A stretch of DNA of 64,000 nt from Lachnospiraceae bacterium (GTDB lineage Bacteria; Bacillota; Clostridia; Lachnospirales; Lachnospiraceae): contig JAQXJP010000007.1 in NCBI GenBank assembly GCA_029008875.1, positions 20,675-84,674 on the forward strand, read 5' to 3'. Positions 1 through 8,978 of this stretch are shown one piece after another (position 1 is the first letter of the stretch; the number at the start of each line of letters is the position of its first letter). Under the pieces are notes generated by a model, which was given only the letters and a program-made list of their open reading frames with translations, did no database searches and was not told the DNA's origin. A program made the translations under genes and the position numbers.

Positions 1-68
1 ATCGCACGAATCAGATAAGTGGACCCGGCAAGCACCAGCAGGTATGTAAAATACTGAAAATTATCCAT
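1..68 (-). CDS. azlD: AzlD family branched-chain amino acid transport protein, N-terminal fragment
   Basis: Only the first 22 codons lie in the window; the rest runs off the left edge. The start ATG at 68..66 sits inside the end of azlC (ATGGATAA overlap, 8 bp), the usual translationally coupled azlC-azlD arrangement. The visible peptide begins MDNFQYFTYLLVLAGSTYL, a hydrophobic first membrane segment as expected for AzlD, the small partner of AzlC in export of branched-chain amino acids and analogues. Identity rests mainly on the coupling to azlC, since so little is visible. Confidence 0.75.
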   Translation of the reverse strand, partial: MDNFQYFTYLLVLAGSTYLIRA

Positions 69-807
69 GGCGCACCTCCTGCTCCCCGGAATTCTCGCCA
101 CCTGCACATTGCGTCGGTTCATTATCCGCAGCCGGGAAGACAATCGCCCCAATCACAGCCGCGGCAACGGCGCACGCGCTGATGGCGATTCCCCCGGAAA
201 CATGGGACAGCACCGGGACATAATAAAACAGGCAGCTGAATATGGCGGACAACACAACCACGCAAATCACTGCAATGCCTTTTTTCATCTCCGGCACAAC
301 AATCGCCACAAACATTCCGTAGATGGCGATGCTCAACGCACTCATAAGTCTGGCGGGAAGCACGTTCCCGAGAAGTGCCCCCACCAGGGTTCCAAAGGTC
401 CAACCCGCAAAAGGCAACACGGAAAGACCTGCGAAAAAGGATCTGCTCACCTCTTCCTCCCGGCTCGCCACGGCAAAAATCTCATCCGTCATCATAAATC
501 CGAAGATCCATCGCCAGATTCCCGCAAATTTGCTATCCGTCTTCTGGGACAGGGAAATGGCCATAAAGGAATAGCGCACGTTGATGGTCAGCTGGGAAAC
601 CAGCATCTCCAGATACTGCCCCGGATGGATCATCACCCCAATCCCCGCCAACTGCCCTGCAGAAGTAACGGTTGTCATGGAAATCAGCACCGCCTGCCAC
701 CAGTGCAGGCCGTAGCTGACCGCCATAATTCCAAATGTAAACGATACGGACAGATAGCCGAGCCCGATGGGGATTCCGGCCTTCAGCCCTCTTTTAAAAT
801 TACTCAT
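61..807 (-). CDS. azlC: AzlC family branched-chain amino acid exporter, large subunit
   Basis: This 248-residue, strongly hydrophobic protein matches the AzlC/YgaZ family in length and in its N-terminal GIPIGLGYLSVSFTFGIMA stretch. AzlC with AzlD forms an inner-membrane exporter of branched-chain amino acids and analogues such as 4-azaleucine. Several membrane segments are evident, including ones near residues 15-35, 130-150, 155-175 and 180-225. The stop codon overlaps the azlD start. Upstream there is a 58-bp gap to the CPBP gene, so the two could be one transcript or separate. Exact substrate is inferred from the family. Confidence 0.88.
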   Translation of the reverse strand: MSNFKRGLKAGIPIGLGYLSVSFTFGIMAVSYGLHWWQAVLISMTTVTSAGQLAGIGVMIHPGQYLEMLVSQLTINVRYSFMAISLSQKTDSKFAGIWRWIFGFMMTDEIFAVASREEEVSRSFFAGLSVLPFAGWTFGTLVGALLGNVLPARLMSALSIAIYGMFVAIVVPEMKKGIAVICVVVLSAIFSCLFYYVPVLSHVSGGIAISACAVAAAVIGAIVFPAADNEPTQCAGGENSGEQEVRHG

Positions 808-865
808 AATCTCTTCCTAACCACAATAATCACAATAATCAATCACGTCACAATGGTGTGCGTGG

Positions 866-1633
866 CTAATTAACCTTTCTCATATACAAGGACAAAGCTG
901 CAACGCCAAGCAATCCCAACCCGAGGGCAAGCATCCAGGCAGACAAACTGCCATCCAGAGTCCACTCCAGCGCCCCCGTCTCTGTGCGGAGAACCGCCAC
1001 CAGGTTTGAGGCCATATGCGCCACAATGGCGCCATACACATGTCCGGTTTTTTCCACAAACAGTGCCAGCAGCATTCCGACGAAAAATGCAAAGATAAAT
1101 TGCACCCAATTAAAATGCATGATTGCAAAGAGAAATGCCGATAACACCACCGCGGGCAAGCAGCCCATCATTTTGCGCAAGCGCTCAAATATCACCCCAC
1201 GGTAGATCAGTTCCTCCAGAATCGGGGTGAGAAAAGCGGAACCAATCAATTCCAACGCCAACGTGCTGCCGAAGAATTTGCTGTTTGCCTCCGCAAAGCC
1301 TTCAGACGCTGCGGCAAGAGGTGACATACAAAGGATATTGTTCAATGCCACCGAAACGCTGACCGTGATAAACAAAATGCACAGTATGTGGGTCGTGATG
1401 CGCTTTCCATTCCGTTCTATGGTTTTTCCCGAATGATCCGGACGGTAAAACATCATATAAATGATGGGCAGCGTAACTCCGGAGGCGATGATTTCACACA
1501 GCATATACCTCTGTGTACTATCCCCCAAAAACTGCTGTGCCACAAACATCACCAGCACTACCATGGCCCAATACATGAGAAGCGGGTACAGGATGCTCCA
1601 CACCTTAAACTCCCCCAGACTGGTTTTTCTCAT
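866..1633 (-). CDS. CPBP family intramembrane glutamic endopeptidase
   Basis: The 255-residue protein is a multi-pass membrane protein with the two signature motifs of the CPBP (CAAX protease and bacteriocin-processing, ABI) family: EELIYRGVIFERLR around residues 140-153 (the EExxxR motif) and FAIMHFNW around residues 167-174 (the FxxxH motif), which together supply the catalytic glutamate and histidine. Family members process membrane-associated peptides or confer bacteriocin self-immunity; the substrate here cannot be told. Its start overlaps the stop of the HAD phosphatase gene by 4 bp (ATGA), so the two are translationally coupled, but no functional link is obvious. Confidence 0.85.
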   Translation of the reverse strand: MRKTSLGEFKVWSILYPLLMYWAMVVLVMFVAQQFLGDSTQRYMLCEIIASGVTLPIIYMMFYRPDHSGKTIERNGKRITTHILCILFITVSVSVALNNILCMSPLAAASEGFAEANSKFFGSTLALELIGSAFLTPILEELIYRGVIFERLRKMMGCLPAVVLSAFLFAIMHFNWVQFIFAFFVGMLLALFVEKTGHVYGAIVAHMASNLVAVLRTETGALEWTLDGSLSAWMLALGLGLLGVAALSLYMRKVN

Positions 1634-2277
1634 AATTTCTTCACCTCTTGCGGCAATTGGCGCATGTCATCAATGATGCAGATTGCGCCCGCCTCTTTCA
1701 TTGCATTCAAATCTCCAAACCCAAAACTCACACCGATGCTCCTCATGTGCACCAGATTTGCCCCCTCGATATCGTAGATGGTATCTCCCACCAGCACCAT
1801 CTCCTCCTTGGGAATATCCTGCCATCTGCGCAGAACCTCCAGCAGCACCTCCTCCTTGGTTCCGATTCTCCCGTCGTGGGTTGCCCCCACAACCTCGTCA
1901 AACAAATCCAGAATCTCTAAATGTTCCATGATTTTGCGGCAGGTTTCCTCCGGCTTGCTGGATGCAAGTCCAATCAGGTATCCATCCTCCTTAAGTTGGG
2001 CTATGGTCTCACTCACATAGGGATACAGCTCACATTCACTCCAACCGATCTTCTCATAACGCTGCCGATATACTGCCACAGCCTCCTGGGACATCTCTTC
2101 GGAAAAACCATAGAAGTTGCGAAAGCTCCCAGCCAAGGGCGGGCCGATAAACTTCTTTAAATTCTCCAGATTCGGCACCTCAATCCCGTAATGGGCAAGC
2201 GCATACTGCGCGGACTTCGTGATGCCCTCCGAGGAATCCACAAGTGTTCCGTCAAAATCAAACAATACTGCTCTCAT
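1630..2277 (-). CDS. HAD family hydrolase, phosphoglycolate phosphatase-like
   Basis: This 215-residue protein has all four HAD motifs: DFDGTLVDS at residues 7-15 (nucleophile Asp), a Ser in LASSKP (motif II), a Lys near residue 140 (motif III, TKEE) and GDTIYDIEGA near residues 165-174 (motif IV). The alpha-helical cap between motifs I and II places it in the Gph/PpaX-type subfamily of small phosphatases. The substrate is not predictable from sequence. It is the first gene of a possible HAD-CPBP operon. The gap of about 300 bp upstream is divergent toward the folT riboswitch. Confidence 0.87.
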   Translation of the reverse strand: MRAVLFDFDGTLVDSSEGITKSAQYALAHYGIEVPNLENLKKFIGPPLAGSFRNFYGFSEEMSQEAVAVYRQRYEKIGWSECELYPYVSETIAQLKEDGYLIGLASSKPEETCRKIMEHLEILDLFDEVVGATHDGRIGTKEEVLLEVLRRWQDIPKEEMVLVGDTIYDIEGANLVHMRSIGVSFGFGDLNAMKEAGAICIIDDMRQLPQEVKKL

Positions 2278-2317
2278 TTGTTCACATCCTTATTTTTTAC
2301 ATTTTTTCATTTACCTA

Positions 2318-2345
2318 TTGCATTATTGCACATATTCACTATAAT
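2318..2345 (+). promoter_or_regulatory. Putative sigma-A promoter for the folT riboswitch transcript
   Basis: A perfect TATAAT at 2340-2345 is preceded 16 bp upstream by TTGCAT (2318-2323), a weak -35. Transcription from here would begin about 20 bp before the riboswitch aptamer. The -10 match is direct; the -35 assignment is tentative. Confidence 0.5.
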
Positions 2346-2370
2346 GAAAACCACAAAAACAATATTTTAT

Positions 2371-2489
2371 CGGCAGAGTAGAATCTCATGCGTGAAGTGC
2401 CACATGAACAGGGAGTTGACTTGTGGACGAAAAGTGTCAGACCAATGGATGTCTGACGCTTGCGGTATTTGATTCGCATCCCGCTGCTA
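2371..2489 (+). ncRNA. Tetrahydrofolate (THF, folT-type) riboswitch aptamer
   Basis: The stretch carries the conserved blocks of the THF riboswitch in order: GAGTAGA (2376-2382), GCGTGAAGTG, GGGAGTTG (2411-2418), TGTGGACGAAA, a variable hairpin (GTCAGACC...GGATGTCTGAC), TGCGGT (2461-2466) and CGCATCCCGCTGCT closing at 2489. GGCAG near 2372 pairs with CTGCT at the 3' end to form P1. It sits 85 bp upstream of a folate-type ECF S-component, the classic THF riboswitch target. In the family, folate binding lowers expression. Identification is by recalled consensus, not a covariance search. Confidence 0.85.
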
Positions 2490-2527
2490 CATATCAGTTG
2501 AATTACGCGCGCCATTTCGCGCCAATA

Positions 2528-2566
2528 CCTCCTTATGTGTAGTTTAGGAAAACTGCTGAAAGGAGG
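2528..2566 (+). promoter_or_regulatory. Anti-Shine-Dalgarno / SD pair controlling folT translation
   Basis: CCTCCTT at 2528-2534 is an exact complement of the folT ribosome binding site AAGGAGG at 2560-2566. It follows a GC-rich hairpin (GCGCG..CGCGC, about 2506-2521) immediately after the aptamer. No U-tract terminator is seen, so this pairing looks like the expression platform, giving translational rather than transcriptional control. The complementarity is seen directly; the switching mechanism is inferred. Confidence 0.6.
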
Positions 2567-2573
2567 ATTTTTT

Positions 2574-3158
2574 ATGTCAAAGCTCAAAGAACTGTATCTG
2601 AATTCCATGCGAGAATTCAAATCACCGAAAACCCTTGCCCTGATCGGACTCATGGCTGCCCTTGCCATGGTGCTGAATCTGGTGGCCTCCATCTCCATCG
2701 GGCCCTACATCAAAATCGGGTTTTCCGGTTTGCCCAACCGAATCGTGGAAGCCTTGTTCGGTCCCTTTGTAGGCTGCATCTTCGGAGGTGCTCTCGACAT
2801 CTTAAAATTTCTTATCAAGCCGGACGGAACCTTCTTCCCCGGATTTACGTTTGACGCCATGCTGGCCGGAATTCTCTACGGTTCCATCCTGTACCGCAAG
2901 GAAATCTCCCTTCCGAGAATCTTCTGTGCGGAGCTTCTGGCAAAAGTAATCGTAAACTGCGGATTCAACACCTATTGGATCTCCGTGCTATATGGAAAGG
3001 GCTTTTTGGCTCTGCTGCCCTTACGCCTATTGAAAAATGCAATCATGCTTCCCATTGACACTATCATCGTGTTTATCTGCCTGACCTTCGTGGCTCAACT
3101 GACACATAAATTCCGGGTGGTGCCCTTCAAGCGGCGCACTGCTGAGTTAAGCAAATAG
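2574..3158 (+). CDS. folT: Folate ECF transporter S component
   Basis: The 194-residue membrane protein belongs to the ECF S-component fold, folate type: it has about six hydrophobic segments and a central glycine-rich GPFVGCIFGGALDILKF region typical of FolT. It would bind folate outside the cell and hand it to a shared EcfA1A2T energising module, which is not in this window. The start at 2574 is chosen over an upstream ATG at 2535 because AAGGAGG lies 7 bp before it and because the earlier ATG falls inside the riboswitch expression platform. The THF riboswitch upstream strongly supports the folate assignment. Confidence 0.88.
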   Translation: MSKLKELYLNSMREFKSPKTLALIGLMAALAMVLNLVASISIGPYIKIGFSGLPNRIVEALFGPFVGCIFGGALDILKFLIKPDGTFFPGFTFDAMLAGILYGSILYRKEISLPRIFCAELLAKVIVNCGFNTYWISVLYGKGFLALLPLRLLKNAIMLPIDTIIVFICLTFVAQLTHKFRVVPFKRRTAELSK

Positions 3159-3191
3159 TTTCATATAATTCGTGATTTACAAATGTTCAAA

Positions 3192-3222
3192 AGGCTACCA
3201 CACTGAAACAGTGAGGTAGCCT
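3192..3222 (-). terminator. Hairpin between convergent folT and SDR genes
   Basis: AGGCTACC (3192-3199) pairs with GGTAGCCT (3215-3222), with an inner CACTG/CAGTG stem. On the minus strand the hairpin is followed by TTTTG, so it most likely terminates the SDR transcript. Confidence 0.55.
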
Positions 3223-3274
3223 CCAAGCATCGTAAAATATTATCTGATCTCACAGGATTTCTGATCCCACATCA

Positions 3275-4039
3275 TTACAACGAACTGCCAAAATCAGAGA
3301 CAATCGCCTGCCCTGTAATCGCTCTTGACTCATCTGTTGCCAGGAAAAGCAGAATGTTAGCCACATCTTCAGGCATGCATGGCTGAATTTTCAGGTCAGA
3401 GTGTTTCCCCATCTGTCCGAACATATCCGCATCCATATTGGCAGGATTCATACTTGCCACCATGGGTGTGACAATGGTTCCCGGGCAGACGGCATTGCAG
3501 CGAATCCCGGTGCCTGCAAATCGCAGTGCGGCATGCTTTGTGATACCGATCACTGCCGCCTTGGATGCCACATAGGCAGCACCGCCGCAACCCATAACAC
3601 CTGCTACGGAAGCCACGTTGACAATGGAGCCGCCGCCTGCTTCTAGCATTTTATTGCTGGCAGCACGCATGCAGTACATCGTTCCCTTCGTATTGATATC
3701 AATCACACGATCCATATCCGCATCCACGACCTTATCGATCGGCTTTAAGCCCTCTTCCAATACGCCTGCACTGTTAATCAGTACATCCACCTTGCCATAG
3801 GTCTCCACGGTTTTTGCAATCAGATGATCGGCATCCTCCGGCTTTGAGATATCACATACCACCGGCAGAACCTCGCCGCCTGCTTCTCTAACTTTTGCTG
3901 CCACCTCTTCCAACTGCGGTTGACGGCGGGCGCTGATAACCACCTTTGCGCCTTCCTTTGCAAAAAGAACTGCTGTGGCAGCTCCCACCCCGGAGTTTCC
4001 CCCGGTAATAATTACGACTTTGTCTTGCAAACGTCCCAT
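3275..4039 (-). CDS. SDR family NAD(P)-dependent oxidoreductase
   Basis: This is a 254-residue classical short-chain dehydrogenase: the cofactor motif TGGNSGVGAA near residues 12-21, INSAG (NNAG equivalent) near residue 88, a catalytic Ser in the VNVASVAG strand, and the YVASK Tyr-Lys pair near residues 154-158. The start at 4039 is preceded by AAGGAGGG; a longer reading frame upstream has no site and no family similarity. The substrate is not predictable. The C-terminus FGSSL is normal for the family. It is probably transcribed alone, ending at the hairpin near 3.2 kb. Confidence 0.9.
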   Translation of the reverse strand: MGRLQDKVVIITGGNSGVGAATAVLFAKEGAKVVISARRQPQLEEVAAKVREAGGEVLPVVCDISKPEDADHLIAKTVETYGKVDVLINSAGVLEEGLKPIDKVVDADMDRVIDINTKGTMYCMRAASNKMLEAGGGSIVNVASVAGVMGCGGAAYVASKAAVIGITKHAALRFAGTGIRCNAVCPGTIVTPMVASMNPANMDADMFGQMGKHSDLKIQPCMPEDVANILLFLATDESRAITGQAIVSDFGSSL

Positions 4040-4133
4040 AGTAACCCTCCTTATACCATATACATTTATTTGGTTCCCCCACATTAACTTTATCGCGTCC
4101 ATCATCGGATGACAAGCAGAAAGCCAACACAAA

Positions 4134-4754
4134 CTAGCTGACTTTTTCAAAATCTGATGCCGGATGTTTGCACAGAGGACATATAAAATCTTCCGGCAAC
4201 TCCTCCCCCACATATTCATATCCGCAAATCCGACAACGCCACACCGTCTGTCCCTTCTCCGTGGTGCGCACCTTCTCCGGCTTCGGCTTAATATTCTGTT
4301 GATAGTACTCATAGGTTACTGAAGGTGCATCGTTTAGTACCTCCATATCTGTGATTGTACCAATAAACATGGTATGCGACCCAAGATCCTCCGTCTTTTC
4401 CACCTTGACGGAAATATATGCGTTAGTTCCCTCCGTCACGTACGGTATTCCATTGGCGCCTCTCTTCCAACCATCGAAGTTCTGAAACTTGTCCACATCT
4501 CTCCCCGACTGAAATCCAAAACGCTGAAACAGGTTAAACACAGCGTCCCTGGAAATGACGGATACTGTAAACTCTCCTGTCTCCTTAATCATATCATGGG
4601 TAAGGTTGGACTTGTTTACCGCAATACTGATCTGATTCGGTTCAGACGCCGCCTGAATGGCAGTATTGATGATACATCCATTGTCCTTATCTCCCTGTTT
4701 TGCTGTCAGTACAAACAATCCGTATGTGAGCTTGTACATTGCTTTGTTGTTCAT
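4134..4754 (-). CDS. Flavin reductase-like FMN protein with C-terminal rubredoxin domain
   Basis: The 206-residue protein has an N-terminal flavin reductase-like FMN-binding split barrel (about residues 1-160) and a C-terminal rubredoxin (about residues 168-206) with its iron ligands visible in WRCRICGYEY and FICPLCKHPASDFE, i.e. two CxxC pairs. This domain order equals the so-called high-molecular-weight rubredoxins of clostridia, which pass electrons from NAD(P)H to flavodiiron proteins for NO or O2 detoxification. No flavodiiron protein lies nearby, so the partner must be elsewhere. It starts 34 bp after the topoisomerase gene ends, on the same strand. Confidence 0.85.
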   Translation of the reverse strand: MNNKAMYKLTYGLFVLTAKQGDKDNGCIINTAIQAASEPNQISIAVNKSNLTHDMIKETGEFTVSVISRDAVFNLFQRFGFQSGRDVDKFQNFDGWKRGANGIPYVTEGTNAYISVKVEKTEDLGSHTMFIGTITDMEVLNDAPSVTYEYYQQNIKPKPEKVRTTEKGQTVWRCRICGYEYVGEELPEDFICPLCKHPASDFEKVS

Positions 4755-4788
4755 AGTAATCCCTCCAATATATTTTGTTGACTTATTA

Positions 4789-7023
4789 TTATCTCTTTAC
4801 ACCCTTGGTATCCCGGTTACCGATATGAAGCCGGTTCAGGCTCATCTCCTTGCCCTTCACCTCAATCACTTCATTGTCGCCCTCCGCCAACAGGTAAATA
4901 TGGCTCAGTGTATCTCCCTTGTCCAGTTTCATTCCCCGGACACCTGCAGCCGCCTTCTTCTTCTCCGGAATCTGATCCACCGGAATGCGCAGGAATACTT
5001 CCTTCTCGGAACGCATGACAATGGTCTCCGTCCCGTCAACCAGAGCGGCAATCAGTAGCTCATCTCCCTCGTTTAATTTGGTAGCTGCTGTGGTGCGTTT
5101 TGCAACGTCAAACTCTGCGCCCTCCACCAACTTCAACATGGAGGTCTTCGTGCCGAATACCATGCGCTTTGTCACCATTTCCGCAAGGCTGCACACCGAT
5201 ACAAAATGTTCCACCTTACTGTCATAATTGCTGACATTGTCAATGGGGGTTCCCTTATCCTTGGTCTTGCCGGCCGGGAGATCCTGTACTTTCAGAATAT
5301 GCATATTTCCCTTATCTGTAAAAATGCATACCTTTCCGCGGCTCTTCACAGTAAACACAAATTTACTCTCCACATCCACCGCATCCCGGTTTCGCTCATA
5401 CAGAGAAATTTCCATGGTCTTGGCATATCCGAACCGATCCATAACGAAGATGACATCGTGTTCCTCAATCGGTTTTTCCACTACCACAGCTTCCGCCAGG
5501 TTGTCGATGGCGGTTCTGCGCCCTCTGGCGTATTCTTTCTTGAAGCCCTGCAGTTCCTTGATGATCACCTTGGCCATGGAAGAACGCTTGGTCAGGATAT
5601 CGGAATACAACGCAATGTTGGCTAATGTCTGCTCATGATCCTTCATCAGGGCATCGATCTCCAAACCAATCAAGCGCTGCAAACGCATCTTGAGAATCTC
5701 GTCGGTCTGGCGCTCTGTAAAATGCAGTTGCTTTGCCATTTTTTCGGATTCCTTGGACTTGAAGGTGATACCGGATACGTCCCCCTTCGTCAGGCAGGCT
5801 TTGGCGTCCTCCACCCGCTTACTTCCTCTCAGAATCTCAATAATCAAATCGATGACGTTGCAGGCTTCAATCAAGCCTTCCTGCACTTCCTTCTTGTCCA
5901 TTTCCTTGGCAAGGAGAGTCTTGTACTTTCTGGTGGCAATCTCGTACTGGAAATTCACATGGTGCTTGATGATGGATACCAGTCCCAAAGTCTCCGGGCG
6001 TCCACCTGCCACGGCCAGCATATTTACCCCAAAGGTATCCTCCAGTTTGGTCTTCTTGAACAGGAGATTCATAAGTGCATCCGTATCCGCGCCCTTCTTC
6101 AGTTCCAGCACAATGCGGATTCCCTCCTTGGAGGACTGGTTGGTAATGTCCACGATATCGTTGGTCTTCTTGGTCTCCACCAGGGCGTACACATCGTTTA
6201 AAAACTTGCCGATGTTGGCCCCAATCATGGTGTAGGGAATCTCTGTGATGACAAGCTGCTCCTTGCCTCCTTTGAGTTTCTCCACTTCCACCTTACCGCG
6301 AATCTTGATTTTCCCAACTCCGGTTTCATAGATTTCCAGAAGTTCATCCTTGTTGGCCACAATTCCGCCTGTGGGGAAATCCGGTCCCGGAATATACTGC
6401 ATCATCTCCTCCGTGGTAATGTCCGGATTCTTCATGTAGGCAATCACACCGTCAATACATTCTCCCAGATTGTGAGGCGGGATGCTGGTGGCCATACCGA
6501 CCGCGATTCCCTCCGCTCCGTTGATCAAGAGGTTGGGAACCTTCACCGGCAGTACTGCCGGCTCTTTTTCCGTCTCGTCGTAGTTGGGCACAAAGTCCAC
6601 CACGTCCTTGTCCAAATCCGCCAGATAAGCTTCCTGAGTCACCTTCTGCAGACGGGCCTCCGTGTAACGCATGGCAGCGGCTCCGTCTCCCTCGATGGAT
6701 CCAAAGTTTCCGTGGCCGTCCACAAGGGGCATTCCCTCTTTAAAGTCCTGGGCCATCACCACCATGGCTCCGTAGATAGAGCTGTCGCCGTGGGGATGAT
6801 ACTTACCCATGGTATCACCTACGATACGGGCACTCTTCTTAAATGGCTTATCATACCGCACCCCAAGCTCGCTCATATCATAGAGAATACGTCTCTGTAC
6901 CGGCTTAAAACCGTCCCTCACATCCGGCAATGCACGGGCGATGATAACGCTCATGGCATAGTCGATATATGATTTTTGTAAATGTTCCGAATATTCGGTC
7001 TGTATAATATTACCTTCCGGCAT
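4789..7023 (-). CDS. parC: Type IIA topoisomerase subunit A, ParC-like
   Basis: The 744-residue protein is a full GyrA/ParC subunit: N-terminal winged helix with the catalytic tyrosine in AAMRYTE (Tyr120), the tower and coiled-coil, and a shortened C-terminal beta-pinwheel. The GyrA box (QRRGGKG) that marks true gyrase is not found, and the length is short for GyrA, so ParC (topoisomerase IV) is the better name; many databases may still list it as gyrase A. The quinolone-determining region reads [13 protein letters not shown], with Gly85 where Asp or Glu is usual. It lies 25 bp behind parE and is evidently co-transcribed. Confidence 0.85.
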   Translation of the reverse strand: MPEGNIIQTEYSEHLQKSYIDYAMSVIIARALPDVRDGFKPVQRRILYDMSELGVRYDKPFKKSARIVGDTMGKYHPHGDSSIYGAMVVMAQDFKEGMPLVDGHGNFGSIEGDGAAAMRYTEARLQKVTQEAYLADLDKDVVDFVPNYDETEKEPAVLPVKVPNLLINGAEGIAVGMATSIPPHNLGECIDGVIAYMKNPDITTEEMMQYIPGPDFPTGGIVANKDELLEIYETGVGKIKIRGKVEVEKLKGGKEQLVITEIPYTMIGANIGKFLNDVYALVETKKTNDIVDITNQSSKEGIRIVLELKKGADTDALMNLLFKKTKLEDTFGVNMLAVAGGRPETLGLVSIIKHHVNFQYEIATRKYKTLLAKEMDKKEVQEGLIEACNVIDLIIEILRGSKRVEDAKACLTKGDVSGITFKSKESEKMAKQLHFTERQTDEILKMRLQRLIGLEIDALMKDHEQTLANIALYSDILTKRSSMAKVIIKELQGFKKEYARGRRTAIDNLAEAVVVEKPIEEHDVIFVMDRFGYAKTMEISLYERNRDAVDVESKFVFTVKSRGKVCIFTDKGNMHILKVQDLPAGKTKDKGTPIDNVSNYDSKVEHFVSVCSLAEMVTKRMVFGTKTSMLKLVEGAEFDVAKRTTAATKLNEGDELLIAALVDGTETIVMRSEKEVFLRIPVDQIPEKKKAAAGVRGMKLDKGDTLSHIYLLAEGDNEVIEVKGKEMSLNRLHIGNRDTKGVKR

Positions 7024-7048
7024 GTTACTATCTCCTTCTTACCCTTTT

Positions 7049-8974
7049 CTACACATCCAAATTCGCATCATTTGCATGCTCATAGATAAAGGCTTTTCTC
7101 GGCGGAACCTCCGTTCCCATCAAAAGCGCTGTCATATCGGATGCCATGCGCCCGTCCTCAATCTCAATTCTCCGCATTCTGCGGGTCTCCGGGTTCAATG
7201 TGGTCTCCCACAGCTGTTCCGCGTCCATCTCTCCCAGTCCCTTGTATCTCTGCAACGTAAAGCTTCCCGCTTTATGGGTCCGGCGGTACGCTTCCAGCGC
7301 AGCATCGTCATACAGATATTCCTCTTCCCCCTTGCTTGGAATCACCTTGTACAGAGGCGGCATGGCCACGTACACGTGTCCCTCGAAAATCAGCTCCGGC
7401 ATAAAACGGTAGAACAATGTCAAAAGCAATGTGGAGATATGAGCTCCATCCACGTCCGCATCCGCCATGATCACAATCTTATCGTAGCGCAGCTTGGAGA
7501 TATCAAAGTCGTTGCCATAGCCTTCCGAAAAACCGCATCCGAAAGCGTTAATCATGGTCTTAATCTCCGCGTTGGCCAACACCTTGTCAATACTCGCCTT
7601 CTCCACATTCAAAATCTTGCCTCGTATGGGCAGAATCGCCTGATACATACGGTCTCTGGCAGTCTTGGCGGAGCCTCCCGCGGAATCTCCCTCCACAATG
7701 AAGATCTCGCATTTGCTGGGGTCCCTGCTCTCACAGTTGGCCAACTTCCCGTTGGAATCGAAAGAAAACTTCTGCTTCACCAACAGATTGGTCTTGGCCT
7801 TCTCCTCGGTCTTGCGAATTTTTGCCGCCTTCTCCGCGCAGGAAATCACAGCCTTCAGCGTCTCCAGATTCTTATCAAAGAAAAGCTGCATCTGGTCACC
7901 GGTAATTTTTGCAGTGACACGGGACGCGTCCTGATTGTCCAGTTTGGTCTTGGTCTGTCCCTCAAACCGGGGATCCGGATGTTTGATGGTGATCACCGCC
8001 GTCATTCCGTTGCGGACGTCAGCTCCCGTGAAATTCACATCCTTCTCCTTGAGAATTCCAAGTTCCCTGGCATAGTTGTTGATGATGGTGGTAAAAATGG
8101 TCTTGAATCCGGTGATGTGGGTTCCGCCCTCGGAGTTGTAGATATTGTTGCAGAATCCCAGGATATTCTCATGGAATTCCGTGGTGTACTGAATCGCAGC
8201 TTCCACCGTGATTCCCTCACTCTCACCTTTGAAGTAGATGACATCGTGGAGGGTTTCCAGCCCGTGGTTCATATCCTTGACAAATCCCACAATCCCCGCA
8301 GGTTCATGGTATTCGATATGTTCCACTTCCTCCCCTCTCCGATCCTCATATATGATGGTAAGGTTCGGATTCAAGTATGCCGTCTCATGCATACGGCTTT
8401 TTACTTCGTCTTCCTTGAATCGGGTCTTCTCAAAAATCTGGGGGTCCGGAAGGAAATTAATCTTTGTTCCGGTCTTTTTGGTCTTGCCCAGAGTAGGAAG
8501 CAATCCTTTTTCCAATTTCACCACAGGGACACCGCGCTCATAGCGGTCATGGTGAATATATCCCTCCCTGCTGATCTCCACATCCATGTAGGTGGAAAGA
8601 GCGTTTACCACCGAGGAGCCTACACCGTGAAGACCACCACTGGTCTTGTATGCGGAATTGTCGAATTTTCCTCCTGCATGCAGTGTGGTAAATACAACCC
8701 GGGCGGCGGATACTCCCTTTGCGTGCATTCCCACCGGAATTCCTCGCCCGTTGTCCTCCACCGTACAGGAGCCGTCCTTCTCCAAGGTCACCCAGATGGT
8801 ATCGCACACTCCCGCCAAATGCTCATCCACAGAGTTGTCGACGATCTCATATATCAAATGATTGAGACCCTTTCTGGACACACTGCCGATATACATTCCC
8901 GGCCGTACACGGACTGCTTCCAGTCCCTCCAGTACGGCAATACTTTTCTCGTCGTATGCCTGTTGCTTTGCCAT
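7049..8974 (-). CDS. parE: Type IIA topoisomerase subunit B, ParE-like
   Basis: This 641-residue GyrB/ParE subunit has the GHKL ATPase motifs (EIVDNSVDE, DNGRGIPVG, GGLHGVGSSVVNAL), the transducer domain, and the TOPRIM region with EGDSAGG and DADVDGAHI, ending in the conserved QRYKGLGEM tail. It forms the ATP-driven half of the tetramer with the downstream ParC. The start at 8974 is chosen because the protein begins MAKQQAYDEKSI and AAAGGAG lies just upstream; a longer reading frame to 9016 overlaps the preceding gene. Only 4 bp separate it from the CdaR-type gene, whose end contains its ribosome binding site. Confidence 0.88.
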   Translation of the reverse strand: MAKQQAYDEKSIAVLEGLEAVRVRPGMYIGSVSRKGLNHLIYEIVDNSVDEHLAGVCDTIWVTLEKDGSCTVEDNGRGIPVGMHAKGVSAARVVFTTLHAGGKFDNSAYKTSGGLHGVGSSVVNALSTYMDVEISREGYIHHDRYERGVPVVKLEKGLLPTLGKTKKTGTKINFLPDPQIFEKTRFKEDEVKSRMHETAYLNPNLTIIYEDRRGEEVEHIEYHEPAGIVGFVKDMNHGLETLHDVIYFKGESEGITVEAAIQYTTEFHENILGFCNNIYNSEGGTHITGFKTIFTTIINNYARELGILKEKDVNFTGADVRNGMTAVITIKHPDPRFEGQTKTKLDNQDASRVTAKITGDQMQLFFDKNLETLKAVISCAEKAAKIRKTEEKAKTNLLVKQKFSFDSNGKLANCESRDPSKCEIFIVEGDSAGGSAKTARDRMYQAILPIRGKILNVEKASIDKVLANAEIKTMINAFGCGFSEGYGNDFDISKLRYDKIVIMADADVDGAHISTLLLTLFYRFMPELIFEGHVYVAMPPLYKVIPSKGEEEYLYDDAALEAYRRTHKAGSFTLQRYKGLGEMDAEQLWETTLNPETRRMRRIEIEDGRMASDMTALLMGTEVPPRKAFIYEHANDANLDV

Positions 8975-8978
8975 AGTT

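Noticed and set aside
67..873. A long plus-strand frame opposite azlC, and similar long frames opposite parE (7022-9019), trmD (27868-29235), ffh and smc
   Set aside because: They lie exactly opposite well-supported genes, have no family similarity or ribosome binding site, and arise from codon bias on the coding strand.
4789..8974. Naming the pair gyrA/gyrB
   Set aside because: The subunit A C-terminus is short and no GyrA box (QRRGGKG) is found, so parC/parE fits better; without the rest of the genome this is not certain.
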